Assembly: GCF_900114255.1 (NCBI RefSeq) | Contig: NZ_FOSL01000020.1 | Span: 1-64,000, forward strand | Source: Neomesorhizobium albiziae | GTDB lineage: Bacteria; Pseudomonadota; Alphaproteobacteria; Rhizobiales; Rhizobiaceae | Direction of reading: 5' to 3' | DNA length: 64,000 nt | Shown here: piece by piece, positions 1 to 7,919 of the stretch | Layout of the letters: every line of letters begins with the position of its first letter | Numbering within the stretch: the stretch's first letter is position 1 | The notes under the pieces: generated by a model | Told to the model about the DNA's origin: nothing | The model's input: the letters and a program-made list of their open reading frames with translations, nothing else | Databases searched by the model: none | Position numbers and translations under genes: made by a program

Positions 1-354
1 CTCGGCCTGCCGGTCCGCTTCGAGATCGGTCCCGGCCAGCAGAACGACATGGCGCCGGCTTGCGGCCTCGTCACCGGGCTTGCCTCCGGCAAAGTCATCG
101 CCGACCGCGCCTATGACGCCAACAGCCTCCACGACACCATCCTCGACGAAGGCGGCCAGCCCGTCATCCCGCCACGCCGCCATCGCAAATACCAGCACAG
201 CTACGACAAGATCGCCTACCGGCAGCGCTGGGGGATCGAGGGATTCTTCGCCAAACTCAAGCAGTGGCGCCGCATCGCAACCCGCTACGACAAACTCGCC
301 GCCACATTCCTCGGCTTCGTAAAGCTCGTCAGCATCATGCTCTGGCTCAAATAA
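1..354 (+). pseudogene. IS5-family transposase, C-terminal part (runs off the left edge)
   Basis: The reading frame is open from base 1 and stops at 352-354, so only the last 117 codons are visible. The translated piece carries DRAYDAN (the second catalytic Asp region of the IS5/IS1182-type DDE domain) and the closing motif Y-x-R-W-x-IEGFFAKLKQW-R-RIATRYDKL, which holds the catalytic Glu and matches IS5-group transposases. It is followed at once by a palindromic repeat and shows no recognisable right-end inverted repeat. Whether the element is intact cannot be decided because its 5' part lies outside the window; it may be a whole IS copy cut only by the window edge. Confidence 0.85.
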
Positions 355-373
355 CTAAATCGTCACTACAACC

Positions 374-477
374 TAGAGCATTTTGCAGCCAAATGGAATC
401 ATTTGGCGTCCGCATAAATGCGGCAAAAGAAATAGTTAGAGCGAGTTACCGGTTCTGAAAGAACCGGAACTGCTCTA
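374..477. repeat. Palindromic intergenic repeat, copy 1
   Basis: A 104-bp element bounded by the 7-bp inverted repeat TAGAGCA (374-380) and TGCTCTA (471-477). Inside are two further hairpins: CCAAATG-gaat-CATTTGG near 389-406 and CCGGTTCT-gaa-AGAACCGG near 449-467. Its left end, TAGAGCATTTTGCAG, is repeated at 5445 and 62532, so it is a dispersed family. It separates the transposase fragment from the merR gene. Confidence 0.7.
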
Positions 478-508
478 AGCACTTTTCCTGGAAATGCTCC
501 GGCCGCTG

Positions 509-934
509 TCAGATTACGCGGTCGTGTTCGTCGGCGCAGAGTTCGTGGTGGGCCAGTGCGCGGATGACATAGCAGTCGCTGACGGTTGACCCGCCGCAAT
601 GCGTGGCGATGCGTTCGAGTTCGGCTTCCAGCTTGCGCAGGCTGGCGATCTTTTCGCGCACCGAGGCCAGGTGCGCGGCGGCGATCCTGTCGGCATTCTG
701 GCAAGGCCGTTCGGGATGCCCGCTGAGATCGAGCAACTCGCGGATCGCATCGATCGTCAGGCCGAGATCGCGCCCGTGCTTGATGAACATCAGCCGCTCG
801 AGATCGGATTTCTCATAGCGCCGCTGATTGCCTTGCGAGCGTTCGGGCGCGCCGATAAGCCCCATCTGCTCGTAATAACGGATCGTCGGCACCTTGACCC
901 GCGAACGGCGCGACATGTCGCCAATCGAAATCAT
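509..934 (-). CDS. MerR-family regulator, heavy-metal-responsive type
   Basis: A 141-residue MerR protein. The N-terminal winged helix (about residues 1-70, with the family motif VPTIRYYEQMGLI) binds a promoter dyad, and a dimerisation helix follows (about 78-112). Cys78, Cys113 and Cys121 occupy the positions of the three metal-binding cysteines of the MerR/ZntR/CadR/PbrR branch, with extra HH129-130 and Cys133 near the C-terminus. The start is placed at the ATG of MISIGDM rather than 17 codons upstream because the upstream stretch overlaps the operator. A MerR-type promoter with a perfect dyad lies just upstream but points away from this gene. No efflux pump or metal chaperone is nearby, so the target and the metal are unknown. 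Confidence 0.8.
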   Translation of the reverse strand: MISIGDMSRRSRVKVPTIRYYEQMGLIGAPERSQGNQRRYEKSDLERLMFIKHGRDLGLTIDAIRELLDLSGHPERPCQNADRIAAAHLASVREKIASLRKLEAELERIATHCGGSTVSDCYVIRALAHHELCADEHDRVI

Positions 935-945
935 CCAAAAACCTC

Positions 946-976
946 TTGAACCTCTAGTCTCTAGAGATAGTAGGTT
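946..976 (+). promoter_or_regulatory. MerR-type divergent promoter and operator
   Basis: On the + strand, TTGAAC (946-951) and TAGGTT (971-976) are separated by 19 bp, the over-long spacer typical of MerR-activated promoters. The spacer holds the perfect dyad CTCTAG-TCT-CTAGAG (952-966). The promoter reads away from the neighbouring merR. The -10 box is weak, as expected for an activator-dependent promoter. No + strand gene follows. Confidence 0.55.
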
Positions 977-1073
977 GCCGGCCAATCAAGATCAAGGGAG
1001 CCACAATCGGGGAACCGGGACTCGCCGTGAGAGCGAGAGCGCCGGCCGCTGGTCAAGGAGCGGAGAAGGTTCA

Positions 1074-1492
1074 TCATGCCGCTTCCCCCTTCTGGACGGG
1101 AAACCGGGCGGCGAAGACTTCTTTGGCCGCAAACAGTCCGTTGAGCGCCGCGGGAAAGCCGGCATAAACCGCCATCTGCATGATGATTTCGGTGATTTCG
1201 TCCTTGGTCAGCCCGACATTCAGCCCGCCTCGATATGGACTTTCAGTTGCGGGATCGCGGTCCCCATCGCCGTCAGCGCCGCGATGGTCGCGATCTCGCG
1301 GGCTCGCAGATCGAGGCCAGGGCGGCTGTAGATGTCGCCAAACGAGAACTCGAACACGTAGTTTGCAAAGTCGGGGGCGATGTCAGCCAGAGCTGCAATG
1401 ACATTGTGGCCGGCTTCGCCGTCGATTTCAGCGAGCGCCCGCTTGCCGCGTTCCAGCCGGCTTTCGCCGGCGTTCGGGGATTGGTGCGTCAT
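1074..1492 (-). pseudogene. Carboxymuconolactone decarboxylase family protein, frameshifted
   Basis: The first part reads MTHQSPNAGESRLERGKRAL and continues through the family motif [15 protein letters not shown], then stops at 1220 just after KVHIEAG. One base out of frame, the homologous continuation [21 protein letters not shown] runs to a stop at 1074-1076, giving a normal-sized family member (about 138 residues). Loss of one base near 1222-1226 explains the break. The family includes AhpD-like and gamma-carboxymuconolactone decarboxylase-like enzymes. The gene overlaps the end of the upstream merR, a common regulator/target pairing. A sequencing error would also produce this picture. Confidence 0.8.
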
Positions 1493-1856
1493 AGTCCTTC
1501 ATCCTCTGTTCCTTGCCGGCATATCCGGCAATCTTGGTGTCGAGGACGAGAAGGCAGGCTTGCAGTTTGGCCACGTGTGCACGGACACGCTCACGGTGCT
1601 GTTCGAGCAACGCGCCGCGCTCCGCTTCCGTGTCGACGCCGCGCTCCCGCAAGGCCGCGTAACGCAGCATTTCCCGAATAGGCATCCCGGTCGTTTTGAG
1701 ACGATCGAGAAATTCTATCCAGATCAGGATTGATGCGTCGTAGTCACGTTGGCCCGATTGGTCCCTGTCGGCATAGGGAAACAGCCCGATCCGCTCATAG
1801 TAACGGATGGTGTGGGCAGACAGTCCCGAACGCTTCGCCAGTTCGCCAATCTTCAT
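1428..1856 (-). CDS. MerR-family regulator of the CMD gene
   Basis: A 142-residue MerR protein with the winged-helix signature SGLSAHTIRYYERIGLF near residues 10-26 and a long coiled-coil dimerisation helix. It has no cluster of metal-binding cysteines, so it resembles the AdhR/YraB-type regulators that sit beside carboxymuconolactone decarboxylase and oxidoreductase genes. The ATG of MKIGELAKRSG is chosen because families start there and a MerR-type promoter lies 36 bases upstream. Its last 64 bases overlap the 5' end of the frameshifted CMD gene, implying co-transcription. It probably autoregulates through the palindrome at 1897-1912. The ligand is unknown. Confidence 0.8.
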   Translation of the reverse strand: MKIGELAKRSGLSAHTIRYYERIGLFPYADRDQSGQRDYDASILIWIEFLDRLKTTGMPIREMLRYAALRERGVDTEAERGALLEQHRERVRAHVAKLQACLLVLDTKIAGYAGKEQRMKDYDAPIPERRRKPAGTRQAGAR

Positions 1857-1886
1857 CAACGCCCTTCTTTCGTCACGACGCACAGG

Positions 1887-1917
1887 AAGCTACGGGTTAG
1901 AGTGCACTCTAAGTCAA
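1887..1917 (-). promoter_or_regulatory. MerR-type promoter with 16-bp palindromic operator
   Basis: On the minus strand, TTGACT (1917-1912) and TAGCTT (1892-1887) are separated by 19 bp. TTAGAGTGCACTCTAA at 1897-1912 is a perfect 16-bp palindrome centred in that spacer. This geometry is diagnostic of MerR-family control and the site drives the merR-CMD pair. Confidence 0.7.
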
Positions 1918-1927
1918 GAGGCGATTG

Positions 1928-2526
1928 TCACTTTGTCGAAAGAACCGGAACTGCCACCGCGGCGCGGGCGGCGCCCTCGCTCATCCCGTGCTCGACCAGT
2001 ATTTGCCCGGCCAGCTCGCGGGCGAGATAGACGATCCGGTCGCCTGCCAGCGCCGCAATGCGCTCGGTAAGCTGCACCATCGTGGAGAGCGCGGCCACCT
2101 GGCGCCTGTCCAGCGGATGCCCGGCGGCGGCGCGCCTCAGTACCATGTTGGTCTGCCGGGTCAGCATGCCACCGATGCGCGCCCGCCACGTCTGCGCACT
2201 TTCATCGGGCAGCGGTTTCATCGCGGCCAGCGCGCCCTCGTCGGTCTCGCCCATTGGCGAACCCTCATCCTGCGTTTCTTCCGGCGCCTCCTCGTCCGGC
2301 AACGCGCCGGCAGCGGCCTGCGCGGCGAGTTCGATCATGGTGTTGTGGGCGGCGCGTACCTGCGGACAGCGAAAGTCAAGCGTACGCCAGCCTTCCGCTC
2401 CGGCGCGCCGCACAGCGTTGTCTGATAGATGCCGCCGGCGGCGGCAGCCCGCCCATGCGTCGGCGCCATCCCCTCCGCCAAGCCGCGCATCGCCTCCCAT
2501 TGCTCGTCGCTCAGGGCTTCGGGCAT
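1928..2526 (-). pseudogene. Conserved protein of unknown function, probable frameshift
   Basis: Two overlapping frames together look like one gene. The first starts at the ATG at 2526 (MPEALSDEQWEAMRGLAEGM) and ends at 2335. The second frame supplies the C-terminal half: EGWRTLDFRCPQVRAAHN, an acidic linker, then an Ala/Arg-rich helical region to the stop at 1928. The switch point is near 2405-2415, where both frames encode similar residues. I do not recognise the family. The N-terminal DEQW and the RTL-x-F motifs suggest a small helical DNA- or protein-binding protein, but no function is claimed. A one-base sequencing error is an alternative. Confidence 0.5.
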
Positions 2527-2659
2527 CGTCGATCTCCAAAATTTTGGGAAACAAAATCGCCGAGGGCGCGAAAGCGCACGCTACCGACGATAACCTTAGC
2601 AGGGAAGCGTTTGCGGTGTAAAGGACTATTTTCCTATCACACCCGCCGGCAAGCGGCTC

Positions 2660-5323
2660 CTACCCCTTCTTCACCGCGGCCTGTGCCGCTGCCAGCCTTG
2701 CGATCGGCACGCGATAGGGCGAGCAGGAGACGTAATCGAGCCCGACTTCTTCGCAGAAGCGGATCGAAGCGGGATCGCCGCCGTGCTCGCCGCAGATGCC
2801 GAGCTTGATCTGCGGGCGCGCCGCCCTGCCCTTTTCGGATGCCATGCGGACCAGTTCGCCGACACCGTCGACGTCCAGCGACACGAACGGATCCTGCTCG
2901 ATGATGCCCTTCTGGCGATACGTCTCCAGAAACGACGCCGCATCGTCGCGCGAAATGCCGAAGGTCGTCTGGGTCAGGTCGTTGGTGCCGAAGGAGAAGA
3001 ATTCGGCCGTCTTGGCGATCACCTGCGCCCGGATCGCCGCGCGCGGCAGTTCGATCATGGTGCCGACGAGATAGTCGATCGTGGTCCCGGACTCCTGCAT
3101 GACGCTTTTGGCCACCTGGTCGATGCGACTCTTCACATAATCGAGCTCTTCCACCAGCCCGACCAGCGGCACCATCACCTCCGGCACTACCGGGGCGCCG
3201 GTCTTCTTCGCCGCCTCGACGGCCGCCTCGAAGATCGCCCGCGCCTGCATCTCGGCGATTTCGGGATAGGAGACCGCCAGCCGGCAGCCGCGATGGCCGA
3301 GCATCGGATTGAACTCGTGCAGGGCTTCGGTGCGCTGCCGCAGTTTTTCGGCCGAGACGCTCATCGAACCGGCGACCTCTGCGATTTCCGCTTCCGTCTT
3401 GGGCAGGAATTCGTGCAGGGGCGGATCGAGCAGGCGGATGGTCACCGGCAGGCCGGCCATGATCTCGAACAGTTCGAGGAAGTCCGAGCGCTGCATCGGC
3501 AACAGCTTTTCGAGCGCGGTGCGCCTATCCTTTTCGGTGTCGGCCAGGATCATCTCGCGCATGGCCACGATCCGGTCGTCGTCAAAGAACATGTGCTCGG
3601 TACGGCAAAGGCCGATGCCCTCGGCGCCGAAGGAACGCGCCATGCGCGCATCGGCCGGCGTCTCGGCATTGGTGCGCACCGCCATGCGGCGGATTTTGTC
3701 GGCCCATTGCATGATCGCGGCGAAATCGCCGGAAAGTTCCGGCTGCAGCATCGGAACCGTGCCTTTCAGCACCTGGCCGTTGCTGCCGTCGATGGTGATG
3801 ACATCGCCCTTCTTCAGCGTCACGCCCATCGCCATCAGGGTGCCGTTCCTGTAGTCGACGCGCAGCGACCCGGCGCCGGAAACGCAGGGCTTGCCCATGC
3901 CGCGGGCAACCACGGCCGCATGGCTGGTCATGCCACCGCGCGTCGTCAGAATGCCTTCTGACGCATGCATGCCGTGGATGTCTTCCGGGCTGGTTTCGAT
4001 ACGCACCAGGATCGCCTTGCGCCCTTGCGTCTTCAGATCCTCGGCGTCGTCGGAAGAAAACACGATTTCGCCGGTGGCAGCGCCCGGAGACGCCGGCAGG
4101 CCCGTGCCGATTACATGACGCTCCGCCTTCGGATCGATGGTCGGATGCAGCAGCTGGTCGAGCGAGGCCGGATCTATGCGGGTGATCGCCTCCTCGCTGC
4201 TGATCAGCTTCTCAGCGGCCATCTCCACGGCGATCTTCAGCGCTGCCTTGGCGGTGCGCTTGCCCGAGCGGGTCTGCAGCATCCAGAGCTTGCCGCGCTC
4301 GATGGTGAATTCCAGATCCTGCATATCCCGATAGTGCTTCTCCAGCCGATCCGAGATATCGACGAAGGCGGCGAAGGCTTCGGGCATCAGCTTCTGCAGC
4401 GACGGCTTGTCGGAGCCGGCCGCGATGCGGGCCGCCTCGGTGATGTTCTGCGGCGTGCGGATGCCGGCAACGACGTCCTCACCCTGGGCGTTCACCAGAA
4501 ACTCGCCATAGAGCTTCCTTTCGCCCGTCGACGGATTGCGGGTGAAGGCAACGCCCGTGGCCGATGTGTCGCCCATGTTGCCGAACACCATCGCCTGCAC
4601 GTTGACCGCAGTACCCCAGCTCTCGGGGATATCGTGCAGCTTGCGGTAGGTGATCGCGCGATGGTTCATCCAGCTGGAAAAGACCGCGCCGATCGCGCCC
4701 CAGAGCTGCTCCTGCGGCTCCTGCGGAAACGGTTTGCCCAACTCCTCCTCGACCTTGGCCTTGTAGAGCGCGATCACCTCCTGCCATTCGGCAGCAGTGA
4801 GTTCGGTGTCGAGTTCGTGGCCGAGACGAGCCTTTTCGTCCTCGAGGATTTCCTCGAACACCTCGTGGTCGAGCCCCATGACGACGTCCGAATACATGTG
4901 GATGAAGCGCCGGTAGCTGTCATAGGCAAAGCGCGCGTCGCCCGAATCCTTGGCCAGCGCTTCCACCGTCACGTCGTTGAGGCCGAGATTGAGCACAGTA
5001 TCCATCATGCCCGGCATCGAAGCGCGGGCGCCGGAGCGCACGGACACCAGGAGCAGCTTTTGCGGATCGCCGAAACGCCGCCCGGTCAGCTTGCCGACCT
5101 GGTCGAGTGCAGCACCTACATCGGCCTTGAGTGTGCCCGGATACGCCTTGTCGTTGGCATAGTACCAGTTGCAGGCTTCGGTGGTGATGGTGAACCCGGG
5201 CGGCACAGGCAGCCCCAGGCTGCACATCTCGGCGAGGTTTGCGCCCTTGCCGCCAAGCAGATTGCGATCGCCGGCGCGGCCTTCCGCCGCGCCATCACCG
5301 AATGTGTAGACCCACTTCGTCAT
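2660..5323 (-). CDS. ppdK: Pyruvate, phosphate dikinase
   Basis: PpdK reversibly converts pyruvate, ATP and phosphate to phosphoenolpyruvate, AMP and pyrophosphate in the cytoplasm, linking C4 metabolism to gluconeogenesis. At 887 residues it has full family length. The N-terminal ATP-grasp domain begins with GGKGANLAEM (about 24-33). The swivelling domain carries the phosphorylated His468 in GGMTSHAAVVARG, and the C-terminal PEP-binding barrel ends with the catalytic Cys region LGICGEHGGDP. An ATG follows a GAGGAG ribosome site. It is flanked by a palindromic repeat upstream and a frameshifted gene downstream, so it is probably monocistronic. Confidence 0.97.
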   Translation of the reverse strand: MTKWVYTFGDGAAEGRAGDRNLLGGKGANLAEMCSLGLPVPPGFTITTEACNWYYANDKAYPGTLKADVGAALDQVGKLTGRRFGDPQKLLLVSVRSGARASMPGMMDTVLNLGLNDVTVEALAKDSGDARFAYDSYRRFIHMYSDVVMGLDHEVFEEILEDEKARLGHELDTELTAAEWQEVIALYKAKVEEELGKPFPQEPQEQLWGAIGAVFSSWMNHRAITYRKLHDIPESWGTAVNVQAMVFGNMGDTSATGVAFTRNPSTGERKLYGEFLVNAQGEDVVAGIRTPQNITEAARIAAGSDKPSLQKLMPEAFAAFVDISDRLEKHYRDMQDLEFTIERGKLWMLQTRSGKRTAKAALKIAVEMAAEKLISSEEAITRIDPASLDQLLHPTIDPKAERHVIGTGLPASPGAATGEIVFSSDDAEDLKTQGRKAILVRIETSPEDIHGMHASEGILTTRGGMTSHAAVVARGMGKPCVSGAGSLRVDYRNGTLMAMGVTLKKGDVITIDGSNGQVLKGTVPMLQPELSGDFAAIMQWADKIRRMAVRTNAETPADARMARSFGAEGIGLCRTEHMFFDDDRIVAMREMILADTEKDRRTALEKLLPMQRSDFLELFEIMAGLPVTIRLLDPPLHEFLPKTEAEIAEVAGSMSVSAEKLRQRTEALHEFNPMLGHRGCRLAVSYPEIAEMQARAIFEAAVEAAKKTGAPVVPEVMVPLVGLVEELDYVKSRIDQVAKSVMQESGTTIDYLVGTMIELPRAAIRAQVIAKTAEFFSFGTNDLTQTTFGISRDDAASFLETYRQKGIIEQDPFVSLDVDGVGELVRMASEKGRAARPQIKLGICGEHGGDPASIRFCEEVGLDYVSCSPYRVPIARLAAAQAAVKKG

Positions 5324-5623
5324 GCATGCTCCTCACGACCGCAAGCTGGATTTTCAGCACCGGCGAAAGCCGGACGCGCGAGCGATAGGGTGATGCGCCG
5401 CGAAACGCAACCCGGCAAAACCGTCAATTCCGCTTCGAATCGATTAGAGCATTTTTGCAGACTGGTGGAATCACCGGGCGGCGCACAAATGTGGCCGAAA
5501 TAAATCGGTGGAGCGGAATGTTGGTTCAAGCCGAATGCATTCCGCTGGAGGAAGCCGACCGATTCCGGACTTGCCAGCCATCGGCAAAAGGATTAGAACA
5601 TAAAGTGAACAAATAGGTGCGTT
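5324..5623. other. Intergenic region ppdK / VOC gene
   Basis: This 300-base gap between divergent genes must hold both promoters. It contains copy 2 of the palindromic repeat (5445-5546). I see no small reading frame with a convincing ribosome site and no clear sigma-70 promoter. Confidence 0.4.
5445..5546. repeat. Palindromic intergenic repeat, copy 2
   Basis: Begins TAGAGCATTTTTGCAG like the copies at 374 and 62532, continues with a GGTGGAATCACC-type stem, and ends with the stem AGCGGAATG (5512-5520) and CATTCCGCT (5538-5546). It has the same architecture as copy 1 but diverged sequence. Confidence 0.6.
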
Positions 5624-5968
5624 ATGAAACAGACCGGAAAGCTCGATTATCTGGAAATGCCGGCCACGGGCGGCACGCTCGACAGCGTCAAGGCGTTCTA
5701 CAGCGCCGCCTTCTCATGGTCGTTCACCGACTACGGCCCGACCTATTCAGCCTATGACGAGGGCCTCGAAGGCGGTTTTTACTCCGACACCGCGGACGCG
5801 CTGGCAAAACCGTTGCCGGTTCTCTACTCGGAAAACCTGGAGGACACGCTTGCGGCGGTGGAAGATGCCGGCGGCAAGATCGTCAGGCCGATCTTTTCGT
5901 TCCCCGGCGGCCGCCGCTTCCATTTCACCGATCCAGCCGGAAATGAGCTGGCAGTGTGGGGGCAGTGA
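5624..5968 (+). CDS. VOC-family (glyoxalase/bleomycin-resistance fold) protein
   Basis: A 114-residue single-domain member of the vicinal-oxygen-chelate superfamily, close to the bacterial group annotated as glyoxalase-like. It starts with DYLEMPATGGTLDSVKAFYS, which supplies the first beta-alpha unit, and ends with the typical FHFTDPAGNELAVWG strand holding a metal-ligand Glu. The family includes dioxygenases, isomerases and resistance proteins, so the substrate cannot be told. It stands alone upstream of tRNA-Gln. Confidence 0.85.
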   Translation: MKQTGKLDYLEMPATGGTLDSVKAFYSAAFSWSFTDYGPTYSAYDEGLEGGFYSDTADALAKPLPVLYSENLEDTLAAVEDAGGKIVRPIFSFPGGRRFHFTDPAGNELAVWGQ

Positions 5969-6115
5969 CATCATTAGATGCCCGACCGCGGGAATTTTGA
6001 CGGATTGCTTTGAATTGAGCGCCCTTCTGTTCGCATTTGTCTGCCTTGAAGGCGATTGTGCTTTTCGCCAGCTCTCAATATAAGACGGGCCGTTCCGACT
6101 CGGCCTGTCGGTTAT

Positions 6116-6190
6116 TGGGGCGTCGCCAAGCGGTAAGGCATCGGTTTTTGGTACCGACATTCCCAGGTTCGAATCCTGGCGCCCCAGCCA
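6116..6190 (+). tRNA. tRNA-Gln (anticodon TTG)
   Basis: A 75-base cloverleaf with the acceptor stem TGGGGCG/CGCCCCA, a D-arm with AAGCGGTAAGGC, the anticodon stem TCGGT/ACCGA around loop TTTTGGT (anticodon TTG), the T-arm CCAGGTTCGAATCCTGG, discriminator G and an encoded CCA end. A decayed XRE gene and then the low-G+C glycan locus lie on its 3' side, which makes it a possible integration site, but I found no repeat of its 3' end further along. Confidence 0.96.
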
Positions 6191-6305
6191 TCTCTCGCGA
6201 CGCCATCGCTCGACCAACAGCGAAACCCATAGCTTGCGCGGCGGGAACACTCGAACAAGCGACCGCGTCTTACGAAAGTTGGTTTTGTCGCCTGATCGGC
6301 AAACG

Positions 6306-6565
6306 CTACCCGGAACCCGAATCCCGACTGCGTCGGATCAGCAGTACACCCGCCCCTCCGCCATTCTCTGGAATGAATTCCACACCTGCGACCTCAAGAG
6401 CACGCTGCAACGCTTCGATCGTTACTTTATTGGCTCTTAGTGTGCCCGAAAGCGGTTCCAGACGTTTGATGGTAGCAATCGACACCTTGGACTTTTCTGC
6501 CAGCGTTTTTGATCCCATTGTAGGAGGGCGCGAGCAGCTGGCTGGCATGGAGGGAAGGCGCCGAA
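6306..6565 (-). pseudogene. XRE-family helix-turn-helix regulator, decayed
   Basis: The C-terminal two-thirds read cleanly as TLAEKSKVSIATIKRLEP followed by a VTIEALQRALEVAGVEFIPE region and GGGAGVLL, typical of small single-domain XRE proteins of rhizobia. The N-terminal helix is scattered over other frames: SQLLA in one, ALLQWDQK in a second, and TLAEK in the third. At least two small deletions therefore broke the gene. Downstream of the break the frame is intact to the stop. It lies between tRNA-Gln and the glycan locus and looks like a remnant of accessory DNA. Confidence 0.7.
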
Positions 6566-6754
6566 GCAAATATCGGATGTGGACGGAGGCCTTCAAGAGC
6601 GTTCGTGCCGTCAAAATAGCCAAGGTCTCGACAGTCGTGTCGACAGAACACCTGCGGCTCTCCCTTTGCCCAACGTCAATCCCAGAATTCAGCGATACTG
6701 TCCGGTTCTTCATCGCCTTTTAGCACTATTGTCTCTCTCCGCAGACGCTCGGTT

Positions 6755-7903
6755 CTATGCGATTGTGGCAATTTGGTTGAGCAACGTCGCCACGACATGA
6801 TCCTGTTCATCGCGAGGCAGGTCAGGATAGTGTGGAAGGCTGAGAGTCTGCTCACCCCATAACATCGCGTGCGGGCATTCAGATCCGGCTTGCGGGTAGC
6901 GGTCACGATAGTACGTGAGGCCAGGTAATGCCCGATAGTTGACTGTCACGCCGATGCCTGCCTCATTCAAGACGGTAATCGCTTCGTCGCGCCGACCACT
7001 TGGTATACCAATCACATATAAATGGCTGGCTGTGTTGCAACCCACGACGTTGCCGAGCATCCGGAAGGGACTGCCTGCGAGCGCTTCATCGTAACGGCCC
7101 GCAACCGCCTGTCTTCGCCGAAGGCTATCATCAACTGATCGGATCTGAGCAGGAAGCAGTGCCGCCAGGAGGTCGGGAAGGTTAGCCTTGATCCCAAGCC
7201 GCTTCATATCCCAGTGATTGTAGCGACCTCCCGCAAAACGATTGACCGCTGTCGCTGTCATTCCATGGAGGCGGGTTTCAAGGATGCGACCGTGGAGGTC
7301 GGGGTCACGAAGAATGATCGCTCCGCCTTCACCGCACGTTACGTTTTTGGTCGCGTAGAACGAAAAACAGGCAGCGTCTGCGTATCGGCCTGGCCGTTCG
7401 CCGTTGAGTGTACCTTCAAAGCAGTGAGCGCAGTCTTCGAGAATGAAAATTTGTTGGTTCCGGCCCGCGCGGGCCTGAACGGCTCGGCGTAGCGCCGCGA
7501 CATCGACCATCTGACCGTAAAGATGCACGGGAATCACAGCCTTCGTGCGAGGCGTTACCGCGGCCGCAGCCGCTTCGGGTGTCAGGAGGAGTGTGTTTGG
7601 ATGCACGTCGACAAGCACCGTCTTCGCTCCTACCATTTCGACGACGTTGGCAGTGGCAATGAATGTCATCGCCGGAACAATAACTTCGTCGCCAGGTCCG
7701 ATACCCAGAGCCATCAGCGTTGCCGTCGCGCCACTGGTCCAACTGTTCACGAGGATGGCGTGAGGCACATCAAAATACTCGCAAAGCTCGGCCTCAACGC
7801 GGTGGGCGACTTTGCCAGTTGTGAGGAACGGCGAATCGAGAACATCGGCAACCGCGTTGGCATCGGCGCGCGAAAGTCCGTGGCGATAGAAATCTACTTT
7901 CAT
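6755..7903 (-). CDS. DegT/DnrJ/EryC1/StrS-family sugar aminotransferase
   Basis: A PLP-dependent enzyme of 382 residues that transfers an amino group from glutamate or glutamine to a keto-sugar nucleotide. The PLP-binding lysine is Lys186 in SFYATKNVTCGEGG, the cofactor Asp is in ILEDCAH (about 155-161), and NSWTSGATATL near residue 53 is the phosphate-binding loop. The start at MKVDFYRHGLS is chosen because the ATG eight codons upstream would overlap the preceding gene. It follows the 4,6-dehydratase gene with a 16-base gap, and that enzyme would supply a 4-keto sugar. Whether the amino group goes to C3 or C4 cannot be read from the sequence. Confidence 0.93.
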   Translation of the reverse strand: MKVDFYRHGLSRADANAVADVLDSPFLTTGKVAHRVEAELCEYFDVPHAILVNSWTSGATATLMALGIGPGDEVIVPAMTFIATANVVEMVGAKTVLVDVHPNTLLLTPEAAAAAVTPRTKAVIPVHLYGQMVDVAALRRAVQARAGRNQQIFILEDCAHCFEGTLNGERPGRYADAACFSFYATKNVTCGEGGAIILRDPDLHGRILETRLHGMTATAVNRFAGGRYNHWDMKRLGIKANLPDLLAALLPAQIRSVDDSLRRRQAVAGRYDEALAGSPFRMLGNVVGCNTASHLYVIGIPSGRRDEAITVLNEAGIGVTVNYRALPGLTYYRDRYPQAGSECPHAMLWGEQTLSLPHYPDLPRDEQDHVVATLLNQIATIA

Positions 7904-7919
7904 ACGATAGCTGCACCTT

